Shown: positions 5,502 to 14,185 of the stretch, in pieces
Position numbering within the stretch: position 1 is the stretch's first letter
Layout: every line of letters begins with the position of its first letter
NCBI GenBank assembly: GCA_964513975.1
Contig: CAZEON010000010.1
Span: 1-22,468, forward strand
Source of the DNA: CAZVBV01 sp964513975
GTDB taxonomy: Bacteria; Patescibacteriota; Gracilibacteria; UBA4473
Direction: 5' to 3'
Length of the DNA: 22,468 nucleotides
Translations under genes and position numbers: made by a program
Notes under the pieces: generated by a model
What the model was told of the DNA's origin: nothing
Database searches by the model: none
What the model saw: the letters and a program-made list of their open reading frames with translations, nothing else

Positions 5502-6296
5502 ATGAATTCAAACTTCATCACCGTTGACGGCATTAAGACTCATTACTTTCACGGAGGGTCTGGAAAGAAACTCGTTATTCTCCACGGCTGGGATCCTCGA
5601 CTCACACTGGAGGAGAGTTATCGAAATCTTGTGGAGAAATTGGAGAAAAAGTGTGAAGTATACGTCCTCGCACTGCCAGGATTCGACCAGTCTGACTTCC
5701 CTCCGATGAATGAATGGACGACGCATGATTATGGAGTATGGCTGGAAAAGACGTTGAAAGCATTGAAACTAGAAAATCCTGCCCTCTACGGGCATTCGTT
5801 TGGATGCCGAATAATTATTCGATTTCTATTAAAACATCCTGAATTTAAAGGAAAAGTAATTTTAACCGGTGCAGCAGGAATTAAATGGGGACCACGAGGT
5901 ATTCGTCAAAGAACACTCTTCTTGGTAAATAAAGTGTGCCCACAATTTAAAAAAGTATTTCGAAATTATTGCCCGAAGAAACTCCGTCCACTTATCATCG
6001 GTAAGCTCCTCGGAGCACATGACTGGGCACTCGTACCAACGAAGCTTGAAAAAACGCTTCAGCGCACGTTAGCTGAACCAGACTTCAGAGATCAATTGCC
6101 AAATATCAAACAAAAGACACTCCTCATCTGGGGACGGAATGACGCCATCACCCCGATGAGATCAGCACGCGTATTTGAGAAATCTATTCCACGATGTGAA
6201 CTCAAAGTGATTTCCGACGCCCGACACGGACTTCACAAAACACACGCAAAAAAAATCACCGAATACGTTACTAAATTTTTAAGTTCGAACTCTTAG
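5502..6296 (+). CDS. Alpha/beta hydrolase
   Basis: A 264-residue alpha/beta-fold hydrolase. The nucleophile elbow is GHSFG (97-101, Ser99). The acid is probably Asp214 in WGRNDAITP, and the base is His242 in DARHGLHK, giving a complete Ser-Asp-His triad. HGWDP (28-32) supplies the oxyanion-hole region. A lid of mixed helices lies at about 125-195, and no signal peptide is visible, so the enzyme is cytoplasmic. The substrate is unknown; carboxylesterase, lactonase or peptidase activity are all possible. The ATG at 5502 is chosen over a TTG at 5442 because the fold begins right after it. TACAAT ends nine bases before the ATG and may be a -10 box with a very short leader. It is the first gene of a five-gene operon leading to Mur ligase, aminotransferase, Y1-type protein and FemAB. 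Confidence 0.85.
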   Translation: MNSNFITVDGIKTHYFHGGSGKKLVILHGWDPRLTLEESYRNLVEKLEKKCEVYVLALPGFDQSDFPPMNEWTTHDYGVWLEKTLKALKLENPALYGHSFGCRIIIRFLLKHPEFKGKVILTGAAGIKWGPRGIRQRTLFLVNKVCPQFKKVFRNYCPKKLRPLIIGKLLGAHDWALVPTKLEKTLQRTLAEPDFRDQLPNIKQKTLLIWGRNDAITPMRSARVFEKSIPRCELKVISDARHGLHKTHAKKITEYVTKFLSSNS

Positions 6297-6308
6297 AGTT
6301 CGAACTCT
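6282..6308. repeat. 12-bp direct repeat flanking the hydrolase stop, also an inverted repeat
   Basis: AGTTCGAACTCT occurs on both sides of the TAG stop of the hydrolase (6282-6293 and 6297-6308). Because AGTTCGAACT is itself palindromic, the pair also folds into an 11-bp hairpin with a TTA loop (6282-6306). Related GAGTTCGAACT-type palindromes occur at about 1179-1189 and 10099-10110. Confidence 0.7.
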
Positions 6309-6313
6309 ACACA

Positions 6314-7800
<1,487 letters not shown>

Positions 7801-7804
<4 letters not shown>

Positions 7805-8973
7805 AGCTCGTTTCAAATCAAATCTCTCCACACTTTCTTTTGCCAGATGCCTTGCATGCGGTGAAGCAAATTGTTGTCGGAAAAAAAGACATCACCATCC
7901 CCCTCAAGCAATACTTGCGAACAGAGAATGTGAAGTTTTTTAACTCCGCTCGGACGGCACTCGCTGAGATTGTACGCATTGTTGGACCAGCATTGAAGGA
8001 TGAGAAGAAGATTGGAATTCCGGCGTTCTCATGCGCTGTGATGGCCACTCCCTTTCTGACAGCCGGACGGGAAATCTGTTGGCTCGACACGGACAAACAC
8101 GGAAACATTTCCTTTGAAGACTTTAAAAAAAAATCCGATCAACTCGGGATGGTGCTGGTTTCCGATACGTTTGGGCAACATGCACCTCTTGAAGAAATCT
8201 TCGCCGTCGCAAAAGAAAAACGAATTTTTGTGATCGCCGATGATGCCCATTCATTCGACATGAGCACGAAGAATTGCCATGCAAAAATCCTGAGTTTCGG
8301 ACGAGAAAAAGATGTCTCTTGTATTTCAGGAGGCGCGCTTCTCTGGCCCGACACATCCCCTTTCTCGGTGCAATTTGATGGCATTGATCTTCCGTTACCC
8401 AAGAAAGCGTGGACGATTCGTCATCTGATTCAACCGATGATTTTCTCACTCACATTGCCATGGTGGAATGTTGGAGGAAAATACATCGCGGCCGTTTTTA
8501 ATAAAAGCAAAATCCTGCCTCGTGCCGTTACCCTCAGTGAACGCAGAGGAAAAGAAGATTTCCCGCGCACAAAAATGCCACCCGAAATCCAGCATGTTCT
8601 CCTCCGAAACTTGAGTAAAAGAACCGATGATCTGAGCCGGCGAAGTCTCATGGCACACGTGTGGAAAGTCGAATTGAAGAAATTATTCCCAGATGCCATC
8701 ATCACCATTCCTGACAATTCTTTTCGGGTACTTCTGACCGGTGTTGATCGAGACGCAATAATTACGAAGGCTAAAAAAATCAGTTTTCGTCTCAATGAAT
8801 GGGACGGAGAACCGATCGCCCCACGAGGTGTGAAGTTAGAAAATTTCGGTTACACGAAGGGACTTTGCTCCGGAGCAGAACTTTTCGCCCAGCACTATGT
8901 TACGTTTCCGACGAACAAGCGAACAACCGAAAAAGACGTGAAACGCTTTGCTCAATATTTTAAAAATGGATGA
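7801..8973 (+). CDS. DegT/DnrJ/EryC1/StrS-type PLP aminotransferase
   Basis: A 390-residue fold-type I PLP enzyme of the sugar aminotransferase (DegT) family. SARTAL (49-54) matches the phosphate-binding SGTSAL position. ADDAHS (146-151) supplies the aspartate that contacts the pyridine nitrogen and the stacking histidine. SFGREKDVSCISGG (165-178) places the Schiff-base lysine at Lys170, with the same spacing to GG as in ArnB-like enzymes. Members usually transfer an amino group from glutamate to a nucleotide-linked keto-sugar for envelope glycans; the actual substrate is not visible. A hydrophobic segment near 220-240 (MIFSLTLPWWNVGGKYIAAVF) suggests a membrane-proximal surface. It starts inside the stop of the Mur ligase (ATGA) and ends eight bases into the Y1-type gene, so translation is coupled on both sides. 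Confidence 0.85.
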
Positions 8974-9508
8974 ACCTCTCGCTTTTTTGGTTACATGGGT
9001 AACGTTTCATAGTCGAATTTCTAAACGAACTGCGGAATTGGGAATAAAGCAATCGGAAGGTGTTTTTCTCGATTCTGAAGAAGAAATAAAAATCACAAAT
9101 ACGATCAAAGATATTGTAACAAAAGAAGGTCTCAAAGTACTGGCGTACAATATTTGTGGAGATCACATTCACATGGTAATTATCTGTACACAGGATGAGT
9201 TATCGAAGGTTGTACAGAAATTAAAAGGAATATCATCCCGTATATATCATAAAGAAAACTTTTTGAACGAAGCCAACTTTTTGAACAAGGGGTTTAAACC
9301 CCTTGTTCAAAAAGAAGAGGGGTGCAATCACCTCTGGGCACAAAAATTCAACACCTCTTTTATTTATAATGAAAAACAGCTTTCCAACACTGTTGATTAC
9401 GTCATCCACAATAGAGAAAAACACAATCTTTCGAATAACAAAACTCTTTCTGCTATCATTCAAAAGATAATTATTCCTTACGAAAAGGCTTTTAAAAATG
9501 ACATTTAA
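8966..9508 (+). CDS. Y1 (HUH) transposase-like protein, REP-associated type
   Basis: A 180-residue protein of the IS200-like Y1 transposase (PF01797) superfamily. These enzymes nick single-stranded DNA at hairpins through a tyrosine. The HUH motif is GDHIHMVI, with His67 and His69, and the likely nucleophile is Tyr145 in NTVDYVIHNREKH, matching the 'Y---NR-K' context of REP-associated transposases. TWVTFHSRIS near the N-terminus is the usual first strand. The start at 8966 overlaps the aminotransferase stop by 8 bp, and the end overlaps FemAB by 11 bp, so the gene is embedded in an envelope operon rather than standing alone with IS ends. Residues 104-117 are encoded by a perfect 38-bp palindrome, and the preceding six residues are a near-duplicate; both lengthen the gap between HUH and tyrosine. 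It may be active, domesticated or decaying. Confidence 0.85.
   Translation: MDEPLAFLVTWVTFHSRISKRTAELGIKQSEGVFLDSEEEIKITNTIKDIVTKEGLKVLAYNICGDHIHMVIICTQDELSKVVQKLKGISSRIYHKENFLNEANFLNKGFKPLVQKEEGCNHLWAQKFNTSFIYNEKQLSNTVDYVIHNREKHNLSNNKTLSAIIQKIIIPYEKAFKNDI
9277..9314. repeat. Perfect 38-bp palindrome in the transposase gene
   Basis: The left arm is CTTTTTGAACAAGGGGTTT and the right arm is its exact reverse complement, with no spacer (centre 9295/9296). It stays in frame and encodes FLNKGFKPLVQK. An 18-bp near-repeat (9257-9274 and 9275-9292, both beginning AACTTTTTGAAC) precedes and overlaps it. Confidence 0.95.
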
Positions 9509-10490
9509 CATCAAAGAAATCTCAGCATCCCAGCTCCAAGAATTTTACGACAACTTCAAAGGCGCGAAGACTTTTTTGCAAACCGAAAATTTCGGAAAAT
9601 TTCGAGAACAGTTGGGGGAAAAGAACCTGCGTCTTGGGATTTTTGAAGGGAATAAAATGGTCGGAATCGCACAGTGTCAGAAGATTCCTGCACGACGAGG
9701 AACTTTTCTTCATGTAGCGCATGGGCCGTTGCTTCAAGGTGAGGATAAGAAGACACTCGCTTTCTTTTTAGAAGAAATCAAAACCATCGGTCGAAAAGAG
9801 AACTGTGATTTTGTTCGTGTTTCTCCCCTTTTGACAGAAGATACACAATCAACATTTACCAAACAGAAGTACCGAACCGCGCCACTCCACATCAATCCAA
9901 ACCGAACCTGGATTCTCGATCTCACACAGAGCGAGGAGGATTTGTTGAAGAATATGCGGAAGTCCACACGATACGAAGTACGAAGAATTGAGAAATATGG
10001 GATTAAGACAACGCAGGGACACAATCTGGAAACATTTTGGAAACTACACAGCAAGACCGCTGTTCGACAAAAATTTGTCCCCTTCTCTCACAAATCAACC
10101 GAGTTCGAACTCGATATTTTCAAAAACGATTGTCAGATTTTTTCTGCTTCATTGGAAGGTAAAGACTTTGCCAGCTCTGTAATCTTGTACGATAAACATG
10201 CAGGCTATTATCACCAAGGAGCGTCAATCGTTCACAAACTCCCCTTCGCTCATGCGACACTATGGGCTGCAATTCTCGAAGCGAAGAAACGAGGATGCAC
10301 AGAGTTTAACTTCTGGGGAGTCAGTCCGGAAGAAAATAAAGATCACCCATGGACAGGATTATCGCGATTTAAACGCGGATTTGGAGGTGAAGAACAACTC
10401 TTCCTTCCCGCTCAAGATATTCCTTTGACCAAAAAATACTGGATCAATTTCACAGTAGAAAAATACCGAAAGTGGAAACGATGTTATTAA
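9498..10490 (+). CDS. FemAB-family aminoacyltransferase (peptidoglycan bridge type)
   Basis: FemAB/FemX enzymes add amino acids from aminoacyl-tRNA to the lipid II stem peptide at the inner face of the membrane. The 330-residue protein has two tandem GNAT-like domains. The first carries 'FLQTENFGKFREQLG' and 'ARRGTFLHVAHGPLL'; the second contains RTWILDLTQSEEDLLKNMR followed by KSTRYEVRRIEKYG, the family hallmark 'l-L--seE-Ll--m---tRy-ir-a-k-G'. The C-terminal signature FNFWGV...WTGLSRFKRGFGG is also present. There is no obvious coiled-coil arm, so it resembles FemX and the CPR forms more than staphylococcal FemA. An AAAAGG sits about nine bases before the ATG, inside the Y1-type gene. It is the last gene of the operon; the end overlaps a convergent gene by 4 bp. 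Confidence 0.85.
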   Translation: MTFNIKEISASQLQEFYDNFKGAKTFLQTENFGKFREQLGEKNLRLGIFEGNKMVGIAQCQKIPARRGTFLHVAHGPLLQGEDKKTLAFFLEEIKTIGRKENCDFVRVSPLLTEDTQSTFTKQKYRTAPLHINPNRTWILDLTQSEEDLLKNMRKSTRYEVRRIEKYGIKTTQGHNLETFWKLHSKTAVRQKFVPFSHKSTEFELDIFKNDCQIFSASLEGKDFASSVILYDKHAGYYHQGASIVHKLPFAHATLWAAILEAKKRGCTEFNFWGVSPEENKDHPWTGLSRFKRGFGGEEQLFLPAQDIPLTKKYWINFTVEKYRKWKRCY

Positions 10491-11002
10491 AGAACCTCTA
10501 ATGAGCCTAAAATTTTTCTGTTCTCCATTTTATCTTTTACTCTCTGTTTTTCAAAAGCTAAATCAAACGGAACGATTTCCTTCCCAGAAATTTCAGAAGG
10601 AAGCGTTCCTTCTAAAAATTCAACTTTCATATTAATTCCAAGCCTTTTTTTGACTTCATCAGCTAATTTTTTTACAGAACAAGTTTTTAAACAATCTGGT
10701 TTTGTTTTTTCCATTGGACAAATTACTTGAATTATTTCATTTCCATTTTTTTCAATGACTTTCTGCATTTTTAAATTAACAGTAAAATAATCTCCTAGGT
10801 TTTCCCCTATTGTTACTGTACATGACTTATTTTTCTCCCATGAATCAAGTAATATACTTTCTCCTTTTTCTTGAAAGTGAAAAATTGGTGAAGTGCGTAC
10901 TGATTTCTCAAATTTCTTCAAGCTGACCTCAAACTGTCCCATCGACACTTCTAATTCTTTAAATTTTTCTTGCGTTTCTGACTCCCAATCTTCAAATGCC
11001 AT
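10487..11002 (-). CDS. Hypothetical protein with a cysteine cluster
   Basis: I do not recognise this 171-residue protein. It is cytoplasmic, with no signal or membrane segment. The N-terminal 40 residues (EDWESETQEKFKELEVSMGQFEVSLKKFEKSV) read as a long charged helix, probably coiled coil. A middle region with alternating strands follows (ILLDSWEKNKSCTVTIGENLGDYFTVNLKMQKV is one part). Then comes CPMEKTKPDCLKTC (about 95-108), a C-x8-C-x3-C cluster that could bind a metal, and a final helix-rich stretch. Base composition is clearly AT-richer than in the upstream operon, which suggests a separate origin. It has its own strong promoter (TTGACA-16-TATAAG) and is transcribed towards FemAB. Confidence 0.6.
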   Translation of the reverse strand: MAFEDWESETQEKFKELEVSMGQFEVSLKKFEKSVRTSPIFHFQEKGESILLDSWEKNKSCTVTIGENLGDYFTVNLKMQKVIEKNGNEIIQVICPMEKTKPDCLKTCSVKKLADEVKKRLGINMKVEFLEGTLPSEISGKEIVPFDLAFEKQRVKDKMENRKILGSLEVL

Positions 11003-11036
11003 TTTAAATCAAAATATTATTTCTTTAACAAACACT

Positions 11037-11064
11037 CTTATAAAGATATAATTATTTCTGTCAA
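11037..11064 (-). promoter_or_regulatory. Putative promoter of the cysteine-cluster protein
   Basis: On the minus strand, perfect TTGACA (11064-11059), a 16-bp spacer and TATAAG (11042-11037). It lies back to back with the ferredoxin promoter, and the two -35 boxes are one base apart. Confidence 0.6.
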
Positions 11065-11065
11065 C

Positions 11066-11093
11066 TTGATTTCTTCTCTTCAAAAAATAAAAT
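11066..11093 (+). promoter_or_regulatory. Putative ferredoxin promoter
   Basis: TTGATT (11066-11071), a 16-bp spacer and TAAAAT (11088-11093). The predicted leader of about 35 nt consists mostly of GTAATTC/GTAATTA heptamers. Confidence 0.5.
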
Positions 11094-11100
11094 CCCTCTC

Positions 11101-11128
11101 GTAATTCGTAATTAACAATTCGTAATTA
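11101..11128. repeat. Period-7 tandem repeat in the ferredoxin leader
   Basis: Heptads GTAATTC/GTAATTA/ACAATTC/GTAATTA occupy almost the whole leader up to six bases before the ferredoxin ATG. A related stretch, AATTCGTAATTCGCAATTG, lies at about 11635-11653 in the rpmG leader. Confidence 0.65.
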
Positions 11129-11134
11129 ATTTAA

Positions 11135-11437
11135 ATGGCAAAAATAACCATAAACGATAACACTGGAAAAAAGGTCACAGACTTCAATGCAACTGCCGAC
11201 GAATCGATCGGAACACAAGCACAAGAAAACGGCGCTCCAATTCCCTTTTCCTGTGGAGTAGGTGCATGCAGAGCGTGCGTTTGTAAGATAAAGAAAGGGA
11301 AAAAATTCATTGACCAAGAGGCTATCGGTCCAAAGCATATCCAAACAGAAGACGATGAAATTCTCACTTGTATCAGTGCCGTGAAAGCCGATGCTCCTGA
11401 AGATGCAGAAATCGAACTTGAAGCAGAAAACCTGTAG
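11135..11437 (+). CDS. 2Fe-2S ferredoxin, plant/adrenodoxin type
   Basis: A 100-residue electron carrier with a beta-grasp ferredoxin fold. The cluster ligands are Cys40, Cys45 and Cys48 (SCGVGACRAC, C-x4-C-x2-C) with Cys79 in 'EILTCIS', the normal spacing for this class; Cys50 is an extra. It is acidic (C-terminal DAPEDAEIELEAENL), as expected for docking to reductases and oxygenases. The partner is not in the window, so the pathway is unknown. No Shine-Dalgarno is visible: the ATG follows AT-rich heptamer repeats. The gene stands alone, with its own promoter and a MITE-like inverted-repeat element just downstream that may end the transcript. Confidence 0.9.
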   Translation: MAKITINDNTGKKVTDFNATADESIGTQAQENGAPIPFSCGVGACRACVCKIKKGKKFIDQEAIGPKHIQTEDDEILTCISAVKADAPEDAEIELEAENL

Positions 11438-11447
11438 TTATTTTTCA

Positions 11448-11571
11448 TTTGTCATTCCCTCGAAGGAGGGAACCTAGGACTCTCCTAGATTATAAAAAAT
11501 ATCTAACGTCACATTATTCTAAATTATGTTTTTTGTGAGACCTAGGTCCCCGTCTCCACGGGAATGACAAA
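11448..11571. mobile_element. MITE-like element with 12-bp terminal inverted repeats
   Basis: TTTGTCATTCCC (11448-11459) and GGGAATGACAAA (11560-11571) are perfect terminal inverted repeats around about 100 bp of AT-rich non-coding DNA. The sub-terminal parts also pair (CCTAGG at both sides, and CCTAGGA-CTC-TCCTAG as a local hairpin). The right end (CCTAGGTCCCCGTCTCCACGGGAATGAC) resembles a widely dispersed bacterial intergenic repeat whose translation gives 'SFPWRRGPRS'. No transposase lies inside. Confidence 0.55.
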
Positions 11572-11592
11572 AAAATCAAACGCTTCTTTTTT

Positions 11593-11620
11593 TTGACAAA
11601 TTTCTTTTTCTTCATACACT
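11593..11620 (+). promoter_or_regulatory. Putative rpmG promoter
   Basis: Perfect TTGACA (11593-11598), a 16-bp spacer and TACACT (11615-11620), the same pair of boxes and spacing as the rpoB promoter. The leader is about 50 nt. Confidence 0.6.
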
Positions 11621-11675
11621 CATCCCGCTTTTCAATTCGTAATTCGCAATTGAAAATTCTCTCATTGATTAAAAA

Positions 11676-11885
11676 ATGGCACGAGCAACTAAAAAACGAC
11701 TCTTCTTCGCTCTCTTCTGTACAGAGTGCAAAGAAAAACTTGGAAAAACGATGCAAAATTACAAAATTTTGTTGAACATTCAGAATCAAAATCCAAAGGA
11801 GGTAACCATGCGAAAATACTGTTCACGATGTAATAAACATCAAGTACACAAGACAAAACAAATCTCTCGTGCACAGAATAAATAG
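11676..11885 (+). CDS. rpmG: 50S ribosomal protein bL33
   Basis: A 69-residue zinc-ribbon ribosomal protein of the large subunit. The first metal knuckle is CTEC (Cys15, Cys18) and the second CSRC (Cys49, Cys52), followed by NKHQVHKTKQIS, matching the 'KYC--C-KHT-HKE' end of bL33. It is longer than the usual 50-55 residues because the loop between the knuckles (KLGKTMQNYKILLNIQNQNPKEVT) is extended. There is no Shine-Dalgarno before the first ATG. A perfect AAGGAGGT sits inside the gene, five bases ahead of in-frame Met45, so a 25-residue C-terminal product carrying only the second knuckle is possible. The full-length start is kept because both knuckles are needed for zinc binding. Confidence 0.85.
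   Translation: MARATKKRLFFALFCTECKEKLGKTMQNYKILLNIQNQNPKEVTMRKYCSRCNKHQVHKTKQISRAQNK
11796..11810 (+). promoter_or_regulatory. Strong internal Shine-Dalgarno before Met45 of rpmG
   Basis: AAGGAGGT (11796-11803) is complementary to the 16S 3' end and lies at optimal distance from ATG 11808-11810, in the bL33 frame. It is the best Shine-Dalgarno match I see in the window, yet it lies inside a gene. Confidence 0.55.
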
Positions 11886-11905
11886 GGAGTAGTTTATAAT
11901 TCACA

Positions 11906-11926
11906 GTTTATAGTTTATAGTTTATA
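11906..11926. repeat. Period-7 tandem repeat (GTTTATA, 3 units)
   Basis: Three perfect GTTTATA units lie 20 bp after the rpmG stop, with further partial copies on the left (GTTTATAATT at about 11892). Confidence 0.75.
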
Positions 11927-11931
11927 GCTTT

Positions 11932-11961
11932 TTGACTTTTAGGCTTTCCGACTTTTAAACT
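11932..11961 (+). promoter_or_regulatory. Weak candidate promoter of the AI-2E family gene
   Basis: TTGACT (11932-11937), an 18-bp spacer and TAAACT (11956-11961). TATACT just before the start codon (12002-12007) is an alternative -10 box. Confidence 0.3.
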
Positions 11962-12009
11962 TTTATATTCTTTTGCGTGTATTTTTCTTTTGTGTAAAAA
12001 TTATACTTG

Positions 12010-13212
12010 ATGAAACAGTTTTTTAATCGGCTTTCGGATAAGATAAATGATATAAATGAGCTTCGGAAAAAGAAAATAAAAGAAGAAAATATTAAGCACC
12101 ACATTGCTCCTAAAAAAGAACATATCGATGTTCAAAAAATAGAACTAACAATTTCAAGTGCCACTATCGCGAAGGTGCTTATCGTTGTATTTTTGTTTCT
12201 CATCATCGGACAACTCGCAATTCAACTTCAAAACATACTGATTATTACACTGGTCTGCTTCTTCCTCGCAATGGGACTTTCTCCGATCGTCAGTTCTATG
12301 GAACAAAGAAAAATTCCCCGACCACTCGCCATATTAATTCTCTACATTGTTTTCTTGGGAGTGATTGGAATTTTGTTTTACCAAGTCGTTCCAATTCTTG
12401 GAAAACAACTCTTCGCAATTGCACAAGATCTCAAGGCGCTCTTTGCAAATGATCAGACAGCCTATCCTTGGCTTCAGGAGATTTTCGCACGATTCTCATT
12501 TGATCCAACCAATGCAGAAGCATTCATCTCCGAGAATCTCACCAGTATTTCAAAGAACCTCAACAGTGTTGCCGGTTCTACCTTCGATATTTTGAGCGGA
12601 ATATTCCAAGGAGTCTTTAATTTCCTCTTCACACTCGTAGTCCTCTTTTTCCTGCTTATGGAACGAGAACAAATTGGAAAATTCTTCCTCGCGCTCTTTC
12701 CAACAAAAGAACGACATTACATCGAAGAAAAAACAATTCGCATTCAAACAAAGATGGCTTCTTGGTTCCGAGGACAACTAATCCTCATGGTGTCTATCGG
12801 ACTTTCTATGTACATCGGGATGAAGATCCTCGAATACTTCTTTGGAATGCCGTACGCGGCCACTATCGGACTTCTTGCGGGAGTAATGGAACTCTTCCCA
12901 TACGTAGGAGTTATGACAACATACGTCCTCGCGGGACTCATTGCGCTTAATATTTCTTGGATTCTTTTCTTCATCGTTATTGGATGGGTCGCCCTTATTC
13001 AGTTCTTGGAAGGAAACCTCCTGGTTCCACTGGTTATGGAAAAAGTAACCGGTCTACCTTCCGTTGTGATAATTCTCTCACTCGCTATCGGAGGTACTAT
13101 TGGAAACGCATTCGGTGGTGTACCGCTCGCTATTATCGGAATGATTATGTCGATTCCAGTCGCCGCTTCCGTTGGCATCTTTGTCGGTGAATACGCACGA
13201 CGAAAACACTAA
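12010..13212 (+). CDS. AI-2E family transporter
   Basis: A 400-residue integral membrane protein of the AI-2E/TqsA-PerM family (PF01594). These proteins were named for autoinducer-2 export, but many move other solutes, including Na+(Li+)/H+ antiporters, so the substrate is open. A soluble, lysine-rich N-terminus (1-50) is followed by paired membrane segments (about 54-72, 74-95, 102-124). Then comes a large extracytoplasmic or amphipathic region (125-205), and four or five more spans. The family signatures are present: 'ILFYQVVPILGKQ', 'LFFLLMEREQIGKFFLALFP', 'ASWFRGQLILMVSIG', and the C-terminal 'GLLAGVMELFPYVG' with 'QFLEGNLLVPLVMEKVTGLP', which is diagnostic. The ATG at 12010 is preferred to the TTG just before it. 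Confidence 0.9.
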   Translation: MKQFFNRLSDKINDINELRKKKIKEENIKHHIAPKKEHIDVQKIELTISSATIAKVLIVVFLFLIIGQLAIQLQNILIITLVCFFLAMGLSPIVSSMEQRKIPRPLAILILYIVFLGVIGILFYQVVPILGKQLFAIAQDLKALFANDQTAYPWLQEIFARFSFDPTNAEAFISENLTSISKNLNSVAGSTFDILSGIFQGVFNFLFTLVVLFFLLMEREQIGKFFLALFPTKERHYIEEKTIRIQTKMASWFRGQLILMVSIGLSMYIGMKILEYFFGMPYAATIGLLAGVMELFPYVGVMTTYVLAGLIALNISWILFFIVIGWVALIQFLEGNLLVPLVMEKVTGLPSVVIILSLAIGGTIGNAFGGVPLAIIGMIMSIPVAASVGIFVGEYARRKH

Positions 13213-13292
13213 GAGAATGTAAAATTTAAAAGGTTAAAGGTTAAAATAAATCACAAGCTTTAATTTTTAAAACTTAAGATTTAGAACTTCTT

Positions 13293-13320
13293 TTTACATT
13301 TTACATTTGACCTTTAACAT
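13293..13320. repeat. Period-7 repeat (TTTACAT type) over the prmC 3' end
   Basis: Heptads TTTACAT/TTTACAT/TTGACCT/TTAACAT cover the last codons and stop of prmC. A partly complementary stretch with GGTTAAA x2 (13232-13245) lies opposite, after the AI-2E gene, so the convergent intergenic region can fold into a long AT-rich hairpin. The TTTACAT unit recurs at 18442-18455. Confidence 0.6.
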
Positions 13321-14137
13321 TTCTTTCTGTTACACATGCAAACCTCACCTCTCCTCCCGCATCTTGAATAAACTTCACATTCCAGGATTTAAAGATATGT
13401 TCCACCGATTTCTCTTGTTGAGGGAGAAACTCAAGCCAGAGCTCTCGAAATTGAATATTCTTTTCTTTTAATTGTTCTGCGAACACTCGTAATAGATCGA
13501 GTCCATCAGCCCCTGAAAATATAGCCTTCCTTGGTTCTTTCGCAACTTCGGGGGTAATAGAAATATTTTCAGGAACATACGGCAAGTTTGCCACAATAAT
13601 GTCGTACTGCTCATTTGCTTCGATTTTATCGAGAAGATTTGATCGCAGAAATTCAATAGCAGGCTGGTGTTTCTTTGCATTCTTTCGTGCAACATTGAGT
13701 GCACGCGAAGAAAAATCGAGGGCTTGCACCATCGCTTCAGGGAAATGGTGTTTTAGAAAAATTGCAATGATTCCTGATCCCGTTCCCACATCAAGGATTC
13801 TTTTTACCGATGAGGTTCTCTGTCTTTCGCAGATTTCTTTACACAGAATTTCTGTCTCATCACGAGGGATAAGCACGTGTTTATTTACAATTATTCGAAA
13901 CCCTGCCCAGTCTTTACATTTCAGAATCTGCGCTACAGGAAAACCTTCTAGCCTCTTTCGAATACATTTTTTGTACAATCTTCTTTCTCCCCAAGACAAA
14001 GGAAAAGCTGGATTTGTTTTGAGAAAAACACGATCTTTCTTCAAGACTCCCACAAGCAGAACTTCTGCTTCCAGTTTTGGATTCTTCAAATATTGAAGAT
14101 CTTCTTCTCCCCACAAAAGCGCTCTCCGGATATCCAT
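13301..14137 (-). CDS. prmC: Release factor glutamine methyltransferase PrmC
   Basis: PrmC methylates the glutamine of the GGQ motif in peptide-chain release factors, using SAM. The 278-residue protein has the helical N-terminal substrate domain (to about 75) and HVLIPRDETEILCKEI (87-102), the linker typical of PrmC. SAM motif I is DVGTGSGIIAI (116-126), and NLPYVP (184-189) is the catalytic (N/D)PPY motif in an NLPY form. The start is set at 14137 (MDIRRALLWG), because PrmC usually begins with 'M-i-eal-wg'; an ATG at 14155 would add six hydrophobic residues and has GAGGG directly abutting it. It follows rpsU on the same strand. The final residues (NVKGQM) are written by a TTTACAT-type repeat, so the C-terminus may be variable. 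Confidence 0.9.
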   Translation of the reverse strand: MDIRRALLWGEEDLQYLKNPKLEAEVLLVGVLKKDRVFLKTNPAFPLSWGERRLYKKCIRKRLEGFPVAQILKCKDWAGFRIIVNKHVLIPRDETEILCKEICERQRTSSVKRILDVGTGSGIIAIFLKHHFPEAMVQALDFSSRALNVARKNAKKHQPAIEFLRSNLLDKIEANEQYDIIVANLPYVPENISITPEVAKEPRKAIFSGADGLDLLRVFAEQLKEKNIQFRELWLEFLPQQEKSVEHIFKSWNVKFIQDAGGEVRFACVTERNVKGQM

Positions 14138-14185
14138 AGTAATACAAAAAAGCATCCCTCTTCTAGCAGAAACATACGTGAATGC

